Assembly (NCBI GenBank): GCA_012934845.2
Contig: WNNJ02002478.1
Location: 62,001 to 126,000 of the forward strand
Reading direction: 5' to 3'
Length of the DNA stretch: 64,000 nucleotides
DNA from: Pomphorhynchus laevis
Taxonomy: Eukaryota; Acanthocephala; Palaeacanthocephala; Echinorhynchida; Pomphorhynchidae
Made by a program: the position numbers and the translations under genes. This document shows positions 10,101 through 20,115 of this stretch, piece by piece. A model generated the notes under the pieces. That model ran no database searches. It was not told where the DNA came from and saw only the letters and a list, made by a program, of their open reading frames with translations. Every line of letters starts with the position of its first letter. The first letter of the stretch is position 1.

Positions 10101-12379
10101 TGTGTATTATTATGATTATAAAATGGAATGATTATAATCATTGATTATAATGCACAGTCCTAAAATGGACTGTGTATTATTACCGCATTTTAACATTTGA
10201 TATTGTGGTTTGATATTTAAATTCAATAATAATTTAAATGATATCGCTTAACTGAAAACTATACATCGGGTTTGCTAGCTAAAATTCGAATGTAATCAAC
10301 AATGTGTTTTTGAATATTTTCGCGTGAGGCTAGTAAACTAGATAGGGTACAGCTCATAACAGTATACTTACAATGTTAAACTATGATGCTAAGAATATGT
10401 CTATTAAGACTATCAAATAAAATATCTTTTTCGGTAGTATTTACCATTGAAAATGTCCTAATTGAAAAATAGCTTCACATTCATCATATAAATATAATGT
10501 TTTATGTAACACAATTTCCACAATTTCTTTTTTTTAAAAACAAATAAGAGTTTTATTTTCTATATAAATAATCTATATATACATTTCCAGTATGATATAG
10601 CGCTTCTATTTCCCATTCTTACATTACTTCTCGGTGATTTGCCTTCTATTTCTCATACATTTACCTTACATGTCATGCAATGTGCTGATGATATTCTCAT
10701 CTATGCTCACGCACCTGCTTATCGTATTCATGATCTTAGTATTTTTGCTTCCGACTGTCTTGCCTCAATTTTTAATCATCTTTAATCTCTTCGTATTACT
10801 CTGAATTCTAATAAATCCAAAATTATGTGGATCCTTCTTCGACGCCTCGGCTTAGAACCTCCCTCCGTATCATTAACTTCTACAATTCTTCCTATATTGA
10901 CAATCTCATTTTCTTAGGTTTCCATTTCGACAACCGACTTTCACTTAAACCTTTCGTTAGAGTTCATCTACCTTGATACTCCACAACCTTCGTCAAATTC
11001 GTAGATTTATAAATTTCCTTTTTTGTATGAATCTCAAATCTTCTCAACTACCCTTAAAACTTGATTACTGTCTTAGTATATTTTCTAACTTATTTAAATC
11101 CACTCTTCTTCCACTACAGCACATCGTCAACGCAACCGTCTGAAACTTTCCTCCGTCTTCGTCGTTTTGATCATACATCACACCATCTTGCTTCTCTCGA
11201 TTTGCCTATCATTTATTGTCGTGTTCAAATTCGTATTTTCTCACCGTTTTCTGTCTCATAACTTTTCTTACTCATTCTTTCTCAACCTTTTTTGATAACT
11301 CTCATGCTGCTTACTGTTCTTGCGTTTCCGTAATTCCTTCTTTTACATGTACCTAAGTACTTTATCTTCTTCGGATTCCGCTCCTTTCTTGTGGCTGGTC
11401 ATCTCTCATGGAATCATCTACCCATTCAAATACGCCTATCAACCTCCCTATCGTGCTTCAAACGCCAAATCTGGTCCCATTTAAACAATTTAACTAATTT
11501 ATCTGTTTAACATTTTTTGGTTTTTTAGTGGACTTGTAAACATGCAGCTGGCACGCATTTGCCACGTTAAAAAGTAAATATATTATTATATCCGTCGCAT
11601 TCGTAATTTGATTGACTTCTGCTCTTATCGATTATTGCCTTTGCCTATTTGTCAACTCTTCCAATTCTACTCTTTTACCTATATTGCACGTGTAATCTTG
11701 CATCTTCGATGCTTCTATCATACATCCTATTATATGTAATAAAGGATATCCTATTGGATTCGCCCACCGAATGGGGGCTAATCCAAAAAGATTAATTAAG
11801 CATTGATTAATTAATATGACATGATAATCAAAGAGTAATACATTCATTTACGTCAATTAACCTCCCTGCAATGCTTTAAAAGCCAATACCGATCTATGGT
11901 TTTTGCATAACTGGCACGCATTCGTCACGTTTAATAAATTATTATTAAGGGATAATACAATTATATTTATTGCACCTATGATCTATCTTTAAATTACAGA
12001 ATATTTTGGTTAATTATTTTCTAAAAACTTTAAATACGAATATATTGCTACATTATTATAATATGCATATTTATTGACTTGATTTAATAAATAAGACTGA
12101 TAAATACATTTCGAAAATGTATTCAAAATAAAATGCATCTCGTTTTTTCAAAATATCGCGTCTATATTGTTTTGAACTGTTTTTTGTTTTTGTTTTGAGG
12201 TTGACAGAAAAATAATTTCTCTAGTTGCCAAAGCTCACGAACAAGGTCTTGTGGGCAGCGGATCAAATATTCGAATTGGCACGGATGCAGATAAAAAAGA
12301 CATCGTGATTAGGAAAGTTTCGAAAGGATTACTCGGTGTGGAATCACTAAAAGATATAACTTTCAAAAAATTGGATTGA
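1044..12379 (+). CDS. CLPB: CLPB/SKD3-like mitochondrial AAA+ disaggregase, 5' end missing
   Basis: Ankyrin-repeat AAA+ protein of the animal CLPB (SKD3) family, known as an ATP-driven disaggregase of the mitochondrial intermembrane space. Twelve exons were read by eye from homology, splice signals and phase; joined they give 456 residues and a TGA stop at 12377-12379 with every junction in phase. Order: ankyrin repeats (exons 1-3), linker helix (exon 4), Walker A GSSGVGKT (exons 5-6), pore loop GYVG and Walker B VVLLDEVD (exon 7), sensor-1 region (exon 8), small AAA subdomain with the GARS motif (exons 9-11), C-terminal D2-small domain (exon 12). The start codon, mitochondrial presequence and first ankyrin repeat are not seen and probably lie upstream of the window. 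About 17 residues present in human CLPB are absent between exons 8 and 9: an indel or a missed small exon. Intron acceptors lack polypyrimidine tracts. Confidence 0.9.
1196..1324 (+). CDS. CLPB: CLPB exon: ankyrin repeat
   Basis: Encodes YKCREDEF..., then [19 protein letters not shown], a clear ankyrin repeat aligning with FKGCTALHYA of human CLPB. Acceptor TTTAG, donor GCAG|GTATTT; enters and leaves in phase 1. The intron before it is 48 bp. Confidence 0.88.
1376..1470 (+). CDS. CLPB: CLPB exon: ankyrin repeat end and linker
   Basis: Encodes [18 protein letters not shown] and the following helix. With the split glycine codon it completes LLLEAGADPLQ. The acceptor AGAAG was chosen because it restores this glycine; an acceptor three bases earlier would insert a Glu. 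The preceding intron is 51 bp. Confidence 0.83.
1520..1634 (+). CDS. CLPB: CLPB exon: charged linker and start of AAA domain
   Basis: Encodes [17 protein letters not shown], a charged helix, then [13 protein letters not shown], the N-terminal AAA signature (human HIIGQESAIATVG). Acceptor AATAG, donor GCAG|GTAGAT, phase 1. Confidence 0.88.
2000..2077 (+). CDS. CLPB: CLPB exon: first half of Walker A
   Basis: Encodes [19 protein letters not shown] then LGSSGV; the P-loop glycine codon is split by the following 56-bp intron. Acceptor AATAG. The phase-1 junction with the preceding exon gives AAVIRRK, as expected from human AAIRRKENGW. Confidence 0.88.
2134..2234 (+). CDS. CLPB: CLPB exon: second half of Walker A
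   Basis: Encodes (G)[16 protein letters not shown] and [16 protein letters not shown]. It completes the nucleotide-binding P-loop GSSGVGKT. Acceptor TATAG, donor GAG|GTTAAT, leaving in phase 0. Confidence 0.9.
2282..2443 (+). CDS. CLPB: CLPB exon: pore loop and Walker B
   Basis: Encodes [18 protein letters not shown], with the substrate-gripping GYVG pore loop, then [17 protein letters not shown], the Walker B with its catalytic glutamate, and MLQLFDE. The preceding intron is 47 bp; the following one is 2.9 kb. Confidence 0.92.
2444..5349 (+). other. Large CLPB intron with a perfect palindrome
   Basis: A 2.9-kb AT-rich intron. Apart from the 36-bp palindrome at 3200-3235 and low-complexity A/T runs I see no coding or mobile sequence in it. 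Confidence 0.6.
3200..3235. repeat. Perfect 36-bp palindrome with no spacer
   Basis: The left arm aaccttagcagccttaat is followed directly by its exact reverse complement. It is more GC-rich than the surrounding intron. A cruciform/hairpin remnant, or the fused ends of a DNA transposon, are possible. Confidence 0.85.
5350..5476 (+). CDS. CLPB: CLPB exon: sensor-1 region
   Basis: Encodes [20 protein letters not shown] then [14 protein letters not shown], matching [20 protein letters not shown] / TSNVASDEIA of human CLPB. The sensor-1 asparagine (TCN) is kept. Acceptor TGCAG, donor AAAG|GTGCTG, phase 1. Confidence 0.92.
6513..6562. repeat. 24-bp inverted repeat with 2-nt spacer
   Basis: Left arm 6513-6536 (cataccgttactttaagggc..., 24 nt) is exactly complementary to 6539-6562, with spacer aa. 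It sits at the upstream border of the GC-richer insert. Confidence 0.85.
6567..6810 (+). other. Unidentified coding-like stretch inside CLPB intron
   Basis: About 80 open codons without ATG context, reading for example [20 protein letters not shown] and [19 protein letters not shown], then a stop. Base composition is clearly more GC-rich than the intron. No family recognised; it is not part of CLPB. It most likely derives from a mobile element ORF. Confidence 0.3.
7519..7574 (+). CDS. CLPB: CLPB short exon
   Basis: A 56-nt exon encoding (D)[18 protein letters not shown], aligning with ITISKNFKENVIRPILK of human CLPB. Acceptor TTTAG, donor AAAG|GTAGAT. The split codon G+AC keeps the frame with the preceding exon. 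Confidence 0.82.
7625..7744 (+). CDS. CLPB: CLPB exon: small AAA subdomain, arginine finger region
   Basis: Encodes [20 protein letters not shown] and [18 protein letters not shown]. The [14 protein letters not shown] stretch is near-identical to the human protein and holds the conserved intersubunit arginines. The preceding intron is 50 bp. Confidence 0.9.
8094..8212 (+). repeat. ~115-bp dispersed repeat, copy 1, with hammerhead-like core strings
   Basis: Contains ggaccgaaacgtg and, 27 nt further on, ctgataaggtcc. GGACC and GGTCC are complementary and flank GAAA and CTGATAA, as stem II flanks the core of a hammerhead ribozyme. Copy 2 lies about 437 bp downstream. Stems I and III could not be drawn convincingly, so ribozyme function is only a hypothesis. 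Confidence 0.5.
8531..8645 (+). repeat. ~115-bp dispersed repeat, copy 2
   Basis: Matches the copy at 8094 over its length with scattered substitutions, including the stretch taggtattggatcagtagct. Here the core reads CTGATGA (canonical) but GAAG instead of GAAA; copy 1 shows the reverse. The possible stem II still pairs by G-U wobble. Confidence 0.5.
9495..9599 (+). CDS. CLPB: CLPB exon: sensor-2 GARS motif
   Basis: Encodes [20 protein letters not shown] then [12 protein letters not shown], the conserved YGARxLKHEV sensor-2 motif of Clp/Hsp100 proteins. Acceptor AAAAG, donor GAG|GTATTT, phase 0. Confidence 0.92.
10595..11575 (+). mobile_element. L2/CR1-like LINE fragment, RT to 3' tail
   Basis: Decayed copy of the family seen at 30,430-34,806. 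Translated pieces include [20 protein letters not shown] and [18 protein letters not shown], the RT catalytic region and the segment after it. It ends in the conserved tail ggcacgcatttgccacgtta. 5' truncated, with many stops and indels; an old insertion in the CLPB intron in gene orientation. Confidence 0.8.
11585..11955 (+). mobile_element. LINE 3'-end fragment, second copy
   Basis: Starts with sequence reading [12 protein letters not shown], matching the region before the LINE C-terminus, and ends in ctggcacgcattcgtcacgt, the family tail. The middle is disrupted by unrelated sequence. Strongly decayed. Confidence 0.55.
12200..12379 (+). CDS. CLPB: CLPB terminal exon
   Basis: Encodes [19 protein letters not shown] and the C-terminal strand region, ending in KKLD and TGA. 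It lies after a 2.6-kb intron that contains two LINE fragments. Acceptor TTGAG. Confidence 0.88.
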   Translation, partial: VDRKIISLVAKAHEQGLVGSGSNIRIGTDADKKDIVIRKVSKGLLGVESLKDITFKKLD

Positions 12380-13074
12380 TTTACTCTTTGGAAGTCATCA
12401 ATGACTGAGAATTTTTAAAAGCATTTTTGAGAAAACCTCAAAATAAAATAACACAAAGTTTTTTGGGAATAAATGTTTATCTAAGTTTATTCAAAGCTTT
12501 AATCAGTCTGATAAATAAAATTTAAAAAAGGTTTTTATTAATATATAGTAAACCAATTGTTATCAATTTTTATCAATCATGAAAGATCGTTCAAAATAAA
12601 TAAAAATTGCTTTTACATTTATAATTTCTGGTTAATTTAATTATAATTACTTAAAATATGTAATATTTTGTTGAAAAATAAAATTTAAAGAATTAAAATA
12701 TTTAAATTCGACTTTTGATATTCTCTATTCTTTTATAATTAGAATTCTCTTTTACAAGAATTTAACAACGTTCACAACAGCGACCACATTTTGAAACTAT
12801 CCAAGTTTATATACTAAATGTACGAAATAATATTTTTACTGTAAAACATATAAAATTTGAGTTTATTTTTAATATTTCAATACCGAATCAGTGTCTTATA
12901 ATTGGTAGATCTTTATTATAAATTGGCAATAATAATTCATTAAACTATAATTTCAAATACCAACATGGGAAAATATTTCCTTCAATGAATGCTTGAAATT
13001 TTAAAATTCTTTCAAATATTTATATATTAAAAACTATAAGTTTACATAAAGTTTGTAGACAAAAAAGTATGAAC
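12380..13074. other. AT-rich spacer after CLPB
   Basis: No genes or recognisable repeats other than a candidate polyadenylation signal. Very A/T-rich with homopolymer runs. Confidence 0.6.
12442..12447 (+). terminator. Candidate CLPB polyadenylation signal
   Basis: An AATAAA hexamer about 60 nt after the CLPB stop codon. The region is AT-rich, so the match alone is weak; position is the main support. Confidence 0.4.
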
Positions 13075-13360
13075 AATGCCAATGGGTTGATGTTGATGTG
13101 TGGGAGAGTGTGGAAGAGTTTTAAAGAGTTAGAATAATTGAAACAAATATTAAGGAACAAAAAAGAGCGGATACTGTGTTAGAAGGATGGAAAGGAGGCG
13201 TTTGAGCTGATGGCGGAAAGCAACTTATTTCAAAGAATAGAAGTGGCATGAAAACGTAATGCCGGGTACAGTTTGAGGAAAACGATAGAAAATGAAGATA
13301 GTTACAGGAACAAAGATTAATGGAGGTGAGCAGGGATTCAGTAAGTGTAGGAAGTTGTTT
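13075..13360 (-). mobile_element. Old L2/CR1-like LINE 3' fragment
   Basis: The strand-minus sequence resembles the ORF2 C-terminal end of LINEs A and B. The same segment recurs at about 14,220-14,540, and part of it at about 14,045-14,160, so three related pieces lie within 1.5 kb. No intact frame. Confidence 0.55.
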
Positions 13361-14039
13361 CTCTTGGTAAAGAATTTTAAAACTTTGAAGTGTTTAAATT
13401 TAAAGTTATTTTCGAGAAAGTATTTTTTGGAGTAATTTGCGTGAATAATATTTTTAAGAAAATTAACCAAGAAATAAAGGATCATGTGCTAATATTCTTT
13501 AATAATTTCTTATTCAATAGGAAACTTAGTTAATTGACTCAATTAAAATTTATAAAATTTTATATAATTATCTCTTGAATTTAATATTTAATTTACTAAA
13601 ACATTTATCAATATTGTTATATTGAATAACCTTAAATATCATGACTTATATTATATAATTTTATATAAATTTTGGTAGTTCTGTTCAATCATACAAAATT
13701 TTATTTAAAAAATTTATTCACAAAATTCAAGCGCATTTGTATAATTCTGGCGCATTAGACCTTTATGCAGTGACTAAATTTATATAAATTTAGTGGCAAT
13801 TTAAATTTATATAAATTTTAAATCTAGAGAAAAAATTATATCTTGAATATTATCTTTAGTTCATTACAAAATTTATCAATATTTTAACTTAAGTATAATG
13901 ACTAATACTTAATTTTAGTTTTAATAATTAATTTTGTATTTCTGTTCATCATACAAAATTTTTTGAATTTAAAATAATAAGTAAAGTTTTGTTAAAGTGG
14001 ATATTGTGGATACGTATCCACTTACAAGTCCAATATTGT

Positions 14040-15885
14040 GGAACGGTGGCCACAGTTTGAGGAAAATGGATGCAACATGGAGACGAAAAGAGTCACTCAA
14101 AGGAAGATTTACGAAAGAGAGGTGGATTCGGTAAGTGTAGGAAGATGTAGATTTGAGTGCTAGTTTTAATAAAAGAGTCGAAAAGTGACACGAAATTTAT
14201 CAATATTTTTACAGTTATATAAATTTTGGTAGTTTTGTTCTATCATACAAGTGTGGAAGAGTTTAAAAGAGTATGAATAATTAAATTAAATATTAAGGGA
14301 CAAAAAGAGTGGATACTGTGTTGGAATGATGAAAGGAGTCAGTTGAGCGGATGACAGGAGGTAGCTTATTCTAGAGAATAGAAGTGGCAATATAAAGGGA
14401 ATACGTCTACAGTTTGATAAAAATGACGGAACATGGAGAATAGATTCACATGAACAAAGATTTATGGAGGTGAGGCGGGATTCGGTAAGTACATGAAGAT
14501 GCAGATAAGAAAGCGAGTTTGAAGAAAAGAGTCGAACAGTGATACAAAGGATACGAAATAGAATGCGGGTTTCCATAGTTAGCGGGTTGAGTTTAGAGAG
14601 GCAAGTGGAAATGTGATCGGAATCTCGGAGGCAAAAAGTATACGCACGACAAATTCACAAGGCGCTGGAGATGAAAAAGAGAGGATTTAAAGGAAAAAAG
14701 ACTGGTGCAATAGTCAATTTTAAAAAGTAATAGACTGGAGATAAGAGAGTTACATGAATTAAAATCAAGCGAGCTTCTGGCACTGCAAAGTTCAAGAAGA
14801 AAGATCATGCAAAATTGGGTTTTGTCGCGAACGAAAGGATATAGAGAATGACAGTTGTCGAAGTGAACTCACAAGAAAGTAAGATGATCAACAATAGAAA
14901 GAACGGTCGAATTAAGAAATACAAATGGAGGAGATACAGAGAGGAATAAGAAATAACTTATAAGATCTTAGATTGGGAATGGTTAAGAGACAAACGAAGC
15001 GAAAAAATATTCAATGAGATGGAGATAATACAATTCGTAGATGCGGAGTAATCATTGATAAGATGAGCAGGAGAATGAGACTAAAGGATAATATCACCAG
15101 CATATTGCATGATGAAGAAGTTTTGGTAACATGTAAGGCTGAGAGATCGGTAACGAGAATAGAGAAAAGAATTCACACGAGCAAGAACATTGAGGAAAGC
15201 CACATGAGAGTTTGGAAGGAGTAGAGAAAGATGCATTAGAATATACTCAAAAATATCGTTCAAATAAAGTAGCAGAAGACAAGCTATAATTGTTCCGAAG
15301 CCGATTAAGGAGGATGAAATGGTCAATAATGTTAAACGCAGAAGAAAGATCTAGTGAAATTACGACACTACAAAGTTCTTATCACTAGCAAGTAAGTCAG
15401 AGAAAACTTAGTATCAGTTAAACTCAGTAGAATGGTGAGATCGGAAAGCAGATTAAAAAGGAGATAGAGTTTGGACGAGGAGAGAAAGATGTCAACTTGG
15501 TTACTTACGTTCACGAGTAAGTTTTTCTTCACGAGCAGATGCGAGGTTGGCAATGTCAGATGGGGAGCGATCAGGAAACATTCTATAGTTCCAGATAAAA
15601 GATAATAGGACAAAATATCTAGACATAATGGAGGATGCTTGGACGCGATCTTTTTAGGACAACCTTAAATAAAGGAAGGTAAGTGGCATCACTGGAGAGA
15701 TCTTAAACAAAAAAGAGATAATTGTTTAATTTCATTGAAAAGTGAGGTGTTGTTTACAGGAGTTAGAAGTTTAATAATAGAGCGAAATGCGTTAACATCG
15801 TGATCAAGGCTAGATTGTAAATGATCAGAATCAGAAAGAGATTGTACTTGATCAGATCAAAAGCATCGAAAGTTTTGCAGAGACG
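14040..15885 (-). mobile_element. Old, heavily mutated L2/CR1-like LINE (RT and C-terminus)
   Basis: Minus-strand pieces match LINE B ORF2: LISSLLLFKIDYCTSLFS (LISSLLFSRLDYCRSLFS in B), MQYAGDIIL at about 15,080-15,110 (MQYADDILIY), and a segment near 15,400-15,600 from the fingers region. Frames are broken many times, so this copy is much older than A, B or C. Confidence 0.75.
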
Positions 15886-16349
15886 TTGTGTTCTATATTA
15901 CCAGCGATATATTAATAGCCCGAAGATTTATTATCGCGTATAGTTCATTGTTGAAAATTTTGAAAACTATTTTAAAATTATTGTTCATTTGTAATTGTTT
16001 AAAATTAAACAATTGAAAATATGTTTGTTAAAGTTGTCGATTTCGTATTTTAATTATCGACCTTATTTTAAGTATGGCATGTTATTCACTTTTATACTAG
16101 AGTTGAATTACCGGTTCTCGATCGGTGATATTAATTCATTCCAACAACAATTTTGAGTTTCATTACACAATATTCCGTGCTGATAGTGAGTCAGTAAGTG
16201 ATTTCTCGCAAGAGTATAAGTTTGTTCATCACAAATGATTCGTAGATCATTTTAATCATAATACATCACATAATTAGTAAGTGTGAGGTATCGTTGGTCT
16301 ATGTGGTTTTTATATAGACAATATATTATAACCACAAAGTACATTAGTG
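15886..16349. other. AT-rich spacer
   Basis: Nothing recognisable between the old LINE and the inverted-repeat element. Confidence 0.5.
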
Positions 16350-16786
16350 GCTAAGGGTCTTGTTTGTTTGGTGCAAGAAACCATTTTGAAAATTTGTTAT
16401 TTTACAAAATACAACGTAATGATACGCTTTTATTCTAGAAATATTTTTTGGAGAAATCAGTAAAGTATAAAAAAATATTTTTAATTATTTTTAAATAAAA
16501 TAAAAATTAAATAATTTCACTCATATAAACAAATGTTGCTTGAAATTTTCAGGTTTAGACAATATTATGATTAAGAAAATAATTTCAAAATCCGAATTGT
16601 TCTGACAAGTATAAACGATTTTTTATTTGAATTCAAATATTTTAGCAAAATAGTAATTTAATTTTAAATTAACTGATTTCTCCGAAAAATATTTTTTTAG
16701 ATCAGAAACGTATCATTACGTAGTATTTTGTAAAATTACAAGTTTTCAAAATGATTTTTTGCACCATAAAAACAAGACCCGTAGCT
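16350..16786. mobile_element. Long-terminal-inverted-repeat (MITE/foldback) element
   Basis: The arm at 16350-16461 (gctaagggtcttgtttgttt...) is an imperfect reverse complement of 16672-16786 (...aaaacaagacccgtagct), roughly 110 bp per arm with scattered mismatches and a ~210-bp AT-rich centre. No coding capacity. It resembles a non-autonomous DNA transposon. It lies 270 bp upstream of SPO11, so it could affect that promoter. Confidence 0.75.
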
Positions 16787-17055
16787 TAAATTAAAAATTA
16801 CAGAAACCATTTGGGATAAAGCTTGGGATGTTATTTGAAAAAAATTCTATTTCAAAATATTTGTCATTTGATTTTATTTTTTTATCAAAAATATATGATA
16901 AAATTGACAAAAATTGATAAAAAACTTATCCTTTCAGTCTTTTAATTGAACGAGTAAAAAATACTTTTTATCAGTTTAACATTTACTCTCAAATTTAGAT
17001 AATACCCGTTTCATTTTGCTAAATCGGACTGTTTCAAGGCTTTAGGCAGCAATAA

Positions 17056-18027
17056 ATGCTGACAGATGAAAAAATATGTGAAATCAAATCAGCTATTGAA
17101 CAATCAACACTTGAATTTGTAAGTAATTTGTCCGAAAATCCATCACAGACCAAAAGATGTTTCACTTTCCTTGGATATCGTTCAAAAAATCAGAAACATA
17201 TAGCAAGATATATTTACCTCGTATCTGTAATACAAGAGCTGATATATCTGCATTCGACAATGACGAAACGTGATATTTACTATCGTCAATTAGATCTGTT
17301 CCCTAACGTCTCCTGTATAGAGTCGTTAGTAAAACGGTTTTGCACCTATTTTAAAATTGATCGTTGGTATTTTCATTATGTATCAAGCACGTCAAAAAGT
17401 GTCGCGTTCGGTCCTGTTCAAATATACTACCACATGAAAGATAACTGGCCTGTCGATTTTAATGTTAATCAGAAAGGAACGTTGATACCTGCATGTTCAG
17501 CGGGACACATTACTAAAGTTAATTGTGAACTAGTAGATTGCGTCTTGGTTGTCGAGAAGGACGCCATATTTCAGTACATACTCAATGTCACTAATTCTCT
17601 CGAAAACATGCCAAGATGGTTACTATGTACAGGTAAAGGCTACCCTGATTGGGCAATTCGATATTTACTAAAAGGTTTGGTAGATTCTAATCCAAATCTT
17701 CCAGTATACATGTTAGCTGATTGTGATCCTGATGGATTCGAGATTTATAACTGTTACAAATCTGAAATACCGGACAACCTGCATTGGATTGGTTTATGGC
17801 CCTCTGAACTATCAGTTAATATGAATAAAATCCCGCTTACTAATAGGGATATTCGTAAATTGCAGTGTCAAATAAAGCGAACGAAATCTGCATCTATTTG
17901 CAAAGAACTCGAGATAATGATGCAGTCAGGTCAAAAAGCAGAATTAGAGAGTCTTTACTCCATTCACCCAAATTACCTAATAAATGACTATTTGTTTAGC
18001 AAATTAAAAAACGGGAGATGGTATTGA
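17056..18027 (+). CDS. SPO11: SPO11 meiotic double-strand-break enzyme (Topo VI A family), single exon
   Basis: Makes meiotic DNA double-strand breaks by a topoisomerase-VI-A-like transesterification in which a tyrosine becomes linked to the DNA 5' end; acts in the nucleus with TopoVIBL-type partners. The 323-residue frame has the winged-helix (5Y-CAP) motif TKRDIYYRQ with catalytic tyrosine at Y76 (Y75-Y76 pair). A Toprim domain follows: VLVVEKDAIF with E167, CTGKGYPD, and LADCDPDGFEI with D222/D224 for Mg2+. The ending YLFSKLKNGRWY matches animal SPO11. It is somewhat shorter than mammalian SPO11 because of the N-terminus. TAA lies in frame directly before the ATG, which supports this start unless an upstream exon is spliced in. 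Animal SPO11 genes usually have many introns; this one has none visible and all key residues are intact. Confidence 0.93.
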   Translation: MLTDEKICEIKSAIEQSTLEFVSNLSENPSQTKRCFTFLGYRSKNQKHIARYIYLVSVIQELIYLHSTMTKRDIYYRQLDLFPNVSCIESLVKRFCTYFKIDRWYFHYVSSTSKSVAFGPVQIYYHMKDNWPVDFNVNQKGTLIPACSAGHITKVNCELVDCVLVVEKDAIFQYILNVTNSLENMPRWLLCTGKGYPDWAIRYLLKGLVDSNPNLPVYMLADCDPDGFEIYNCYKSEIPDNLHWIGLWPSELSVNMNKIPLTNRDIRKLQCQIKRTKSASICKELEIMMQSGQKAELESLYSIHPNYLINDYLFSKLKNGRWY

Positions 18028-18656
18028 TTACTGTTTATAGGATCGACTTTGTTCAAATTCGATCAGTCGGTAAAATGCAGAGTAAAGTTTATAGTTCAAA
18101 GGGAGAAAGTTTGCAGATACTGAATGAATCGTGTCCTAATTGCAGTCAGAAAATGCGAAACTCACTGCTTTATAGCATAAATTAGCACCGTTTTGTTGTT
18201 TGTCAAATATTAAATGGACAAGAATCTCTCTTTCTTAAGTTATAAATCATTTCGATTTTCATAATGACTCTATAATTAGTAAGAATGATAACGATTTAAC
18301 AATTGAACAATTATAACGAGTTAATGTATACAATTTAACGGTAAAAGCGTTACAAAAAGTAACGAGTTGTTACAATTTTATTTTTTCCTGATTATGATGG
18401 CAGTTGCCATTGAAATATTGAATAATTCCTTTGGTCTTTAATTTGATTTTCCTTTGTTCCTATAAATAAATATATACTAAATTCAAGGAAATTACAATTA
18501 TTCATTATAAAAATTAAATTTTATATAATTATGTGTATAAAATCAAATTATAAATATATTTAATTACTATTAATTAAATAAAAACATTTATAAAACCTAA
18601 CTTTTCGATACACTGGCAACATTTATACAAAAATTAATATTTTTTCGATAAAAATA
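18028..18656. other. Spacer downstream of SPO11
   Basis: AT-rich, no clear polyadenylation signal or ORF recognised. Confidence 0.5.
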
Positions 18657-18857
18657 CTAATATGGCCGCTGTAACAATGAGAACGTCTGAATTAAACTTC
18701 CTGCTGAAACCATAACTAATATCAATACAGTGATTAAAATAATTATAATATTAAAGATTCCGATATTTTTTGTTTCCGTTAAGGAAAAATACTCAAAATA
18801 TGTTTGGGCATGTTTCTTTTCGTATAATTGAGAAGATAAAGAGTTACCTGTCATCAT
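18657..18857 (-). CDS. Possible small single-pass membrane protein or exon
   Basis: A 66-codon frame starting MMTGNSLSSQLYEKKHAQTY, followed by a strongly hydrophobic segment (IFNIIIILITVLILVMVSA, about residues 35-53). It also contains splice-like strings (ACAG|GTAACT near its start, TTTCAG and TTACAG near its end), so it may be an exon or a chance frame. No family recognised. Confidence 0.25.
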   Translation of the reverse strand: MMTGNSLSSQLYEKKHAQTYFEYFSLTETKNIGIFNIIIILITVLILVMVSAGSLIQTFSLLQRPY

Positions 18858-19836
18858 AATATTAACAATGTACTCGACAAGAACAGTTTATTGCGAGATT
18901 AGTGGATGGTCACAATGTGGTTTGTTAACGAACTCAACATGTGCGAGAAATATAACCAGACGGAAGTGTAATTAAAAAATATTGTTATTGATAAATGCAG
19001 AATACAATTTGGGAAATCGTCCCTAATTAAATACTTTAGGATAAAAGATTAGAATATTATACAAATTTTCAATTATAATCAAATTATACAAATATTATAC
19101 AATTCAGTTCAATTGACTTAAAATTGAAATGAATAATAAAATCGGAAAATTATAATAAACAACAGTTAAACAAATCTAAATATTTTTTATCTAAATATTT
19201 TAGTATCAATACATAATTTATACCTGACTAAACTAACAAATACAGAAAAACTTGATTACACGCGAGTTACCAGCAGAACATTTGGATTAACGAATAAGAT
19301 AATCATCGAAATCTGAATAATCATTTTGGGGATTGCTTATTCAGCAAATCGAGATCTTCATTTTTTAATATCAACACTTTTGATTAAACGTTTTTTCTAT
19401 ACTATACTGGATAAACAAGTTTATGGACAACAAATATATTTTACTGTAACGTTTGAAAATGCCATATTTTCTCCAACATAAAGAGTCTTACAAAATATTA
19501 AGTGGTTATGACGAATACAACGGGGTTTATTTAAATTTTAAGCATTTTAAAAAGTAATTTAAAAGTGAATTTACATAGAATTTTAATATCTTAACGTGCA
19601 TATTTGTTAATTTTAAGTTCATTATTTTTAGTTTTAAAAGGTATTTATACTTTGCTATTATATCTAGTTTAGATAATCCAAGTATTTTTATTTTTAAAGA
19701 TACAGTAATTAAAATTTTTGATCTGGAAGAAATTTTAGCCAAATTTCAAAAAATCACCAAGACGTTTATATCAACTTGTGATTACAAAATCTACACTTTT
19801 TATTATTAATCGACGTTTTTAACACAACTCCTTAAA
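18858..19836. other. AT-rich spacer
   Basis: No supported gene or repeat. The only open frames here are lysine/leucine/isoleucine-rich, as expected from A/T-rich noncoding DNA. Confidence 0.5.
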
Positions 19837-20072
19837 CTAAAATCGCAATTTTCTAATTCCAATTATTCTACCAACATCAAGTGGCCCCGACGTATAAGAA
19901 ACCAATAAATCGTAAAAATAAGGGTCAATTTTTTGTTTGTACATCAATCGAGATACATGATAGTTTATGCGATCGTATTCTACGTATTCTATGAACAACT
20001 TATAATGAAAACACACACCCACGGAATTATTACGGGTATGAACTTTAACACAGCAAATAAATCGTTAAATAA
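19837..20072 (-). pseudogene. Unidentified ORF remnant, possibly retroelement RT
   Basis: About 78 open codons without a clear ATG, ending in GRIIGIRKLRF and a stop. The stretch YDRINYHVSRLMYKQKID resembles the FDRVNHxxLxxKL motif of LINE reverse transcriptases, but this is not conclusive. It could also be a terminal exon of an unknown gene. Confidence 0.25.
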
Positions 20073-20097
20073 ACGTTCTTAATTATGCCACATTTAG

Positions 20098-20111
20098 TGG
20101 GAATTTTTATC
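20098..20111. repeat. 14-bp direct repeat flanking the satellite, left
   Basis: tgggaatttttatc, identical to 21178-21191 just past the array. It may be a target-site duplication made when the array or its founder inserted. Confidence 0.55.
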
Positions 20112-20115
20112 TTTT

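Larger units (their letters stand above)
9600..12199 (+). other. Largest downstream CLPB intron, carrying LINE pieces
   Basis: A 2.6-kb intron. It contains two same-strand LINE 3' fragments (10,595-11,575 and 11,585-11,955) and a short repeat in which cctaaaatg(g/a)actgtgtatt occurs near 10,089 and 10,161. Nothing else recognised. Confidence 0.6.
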
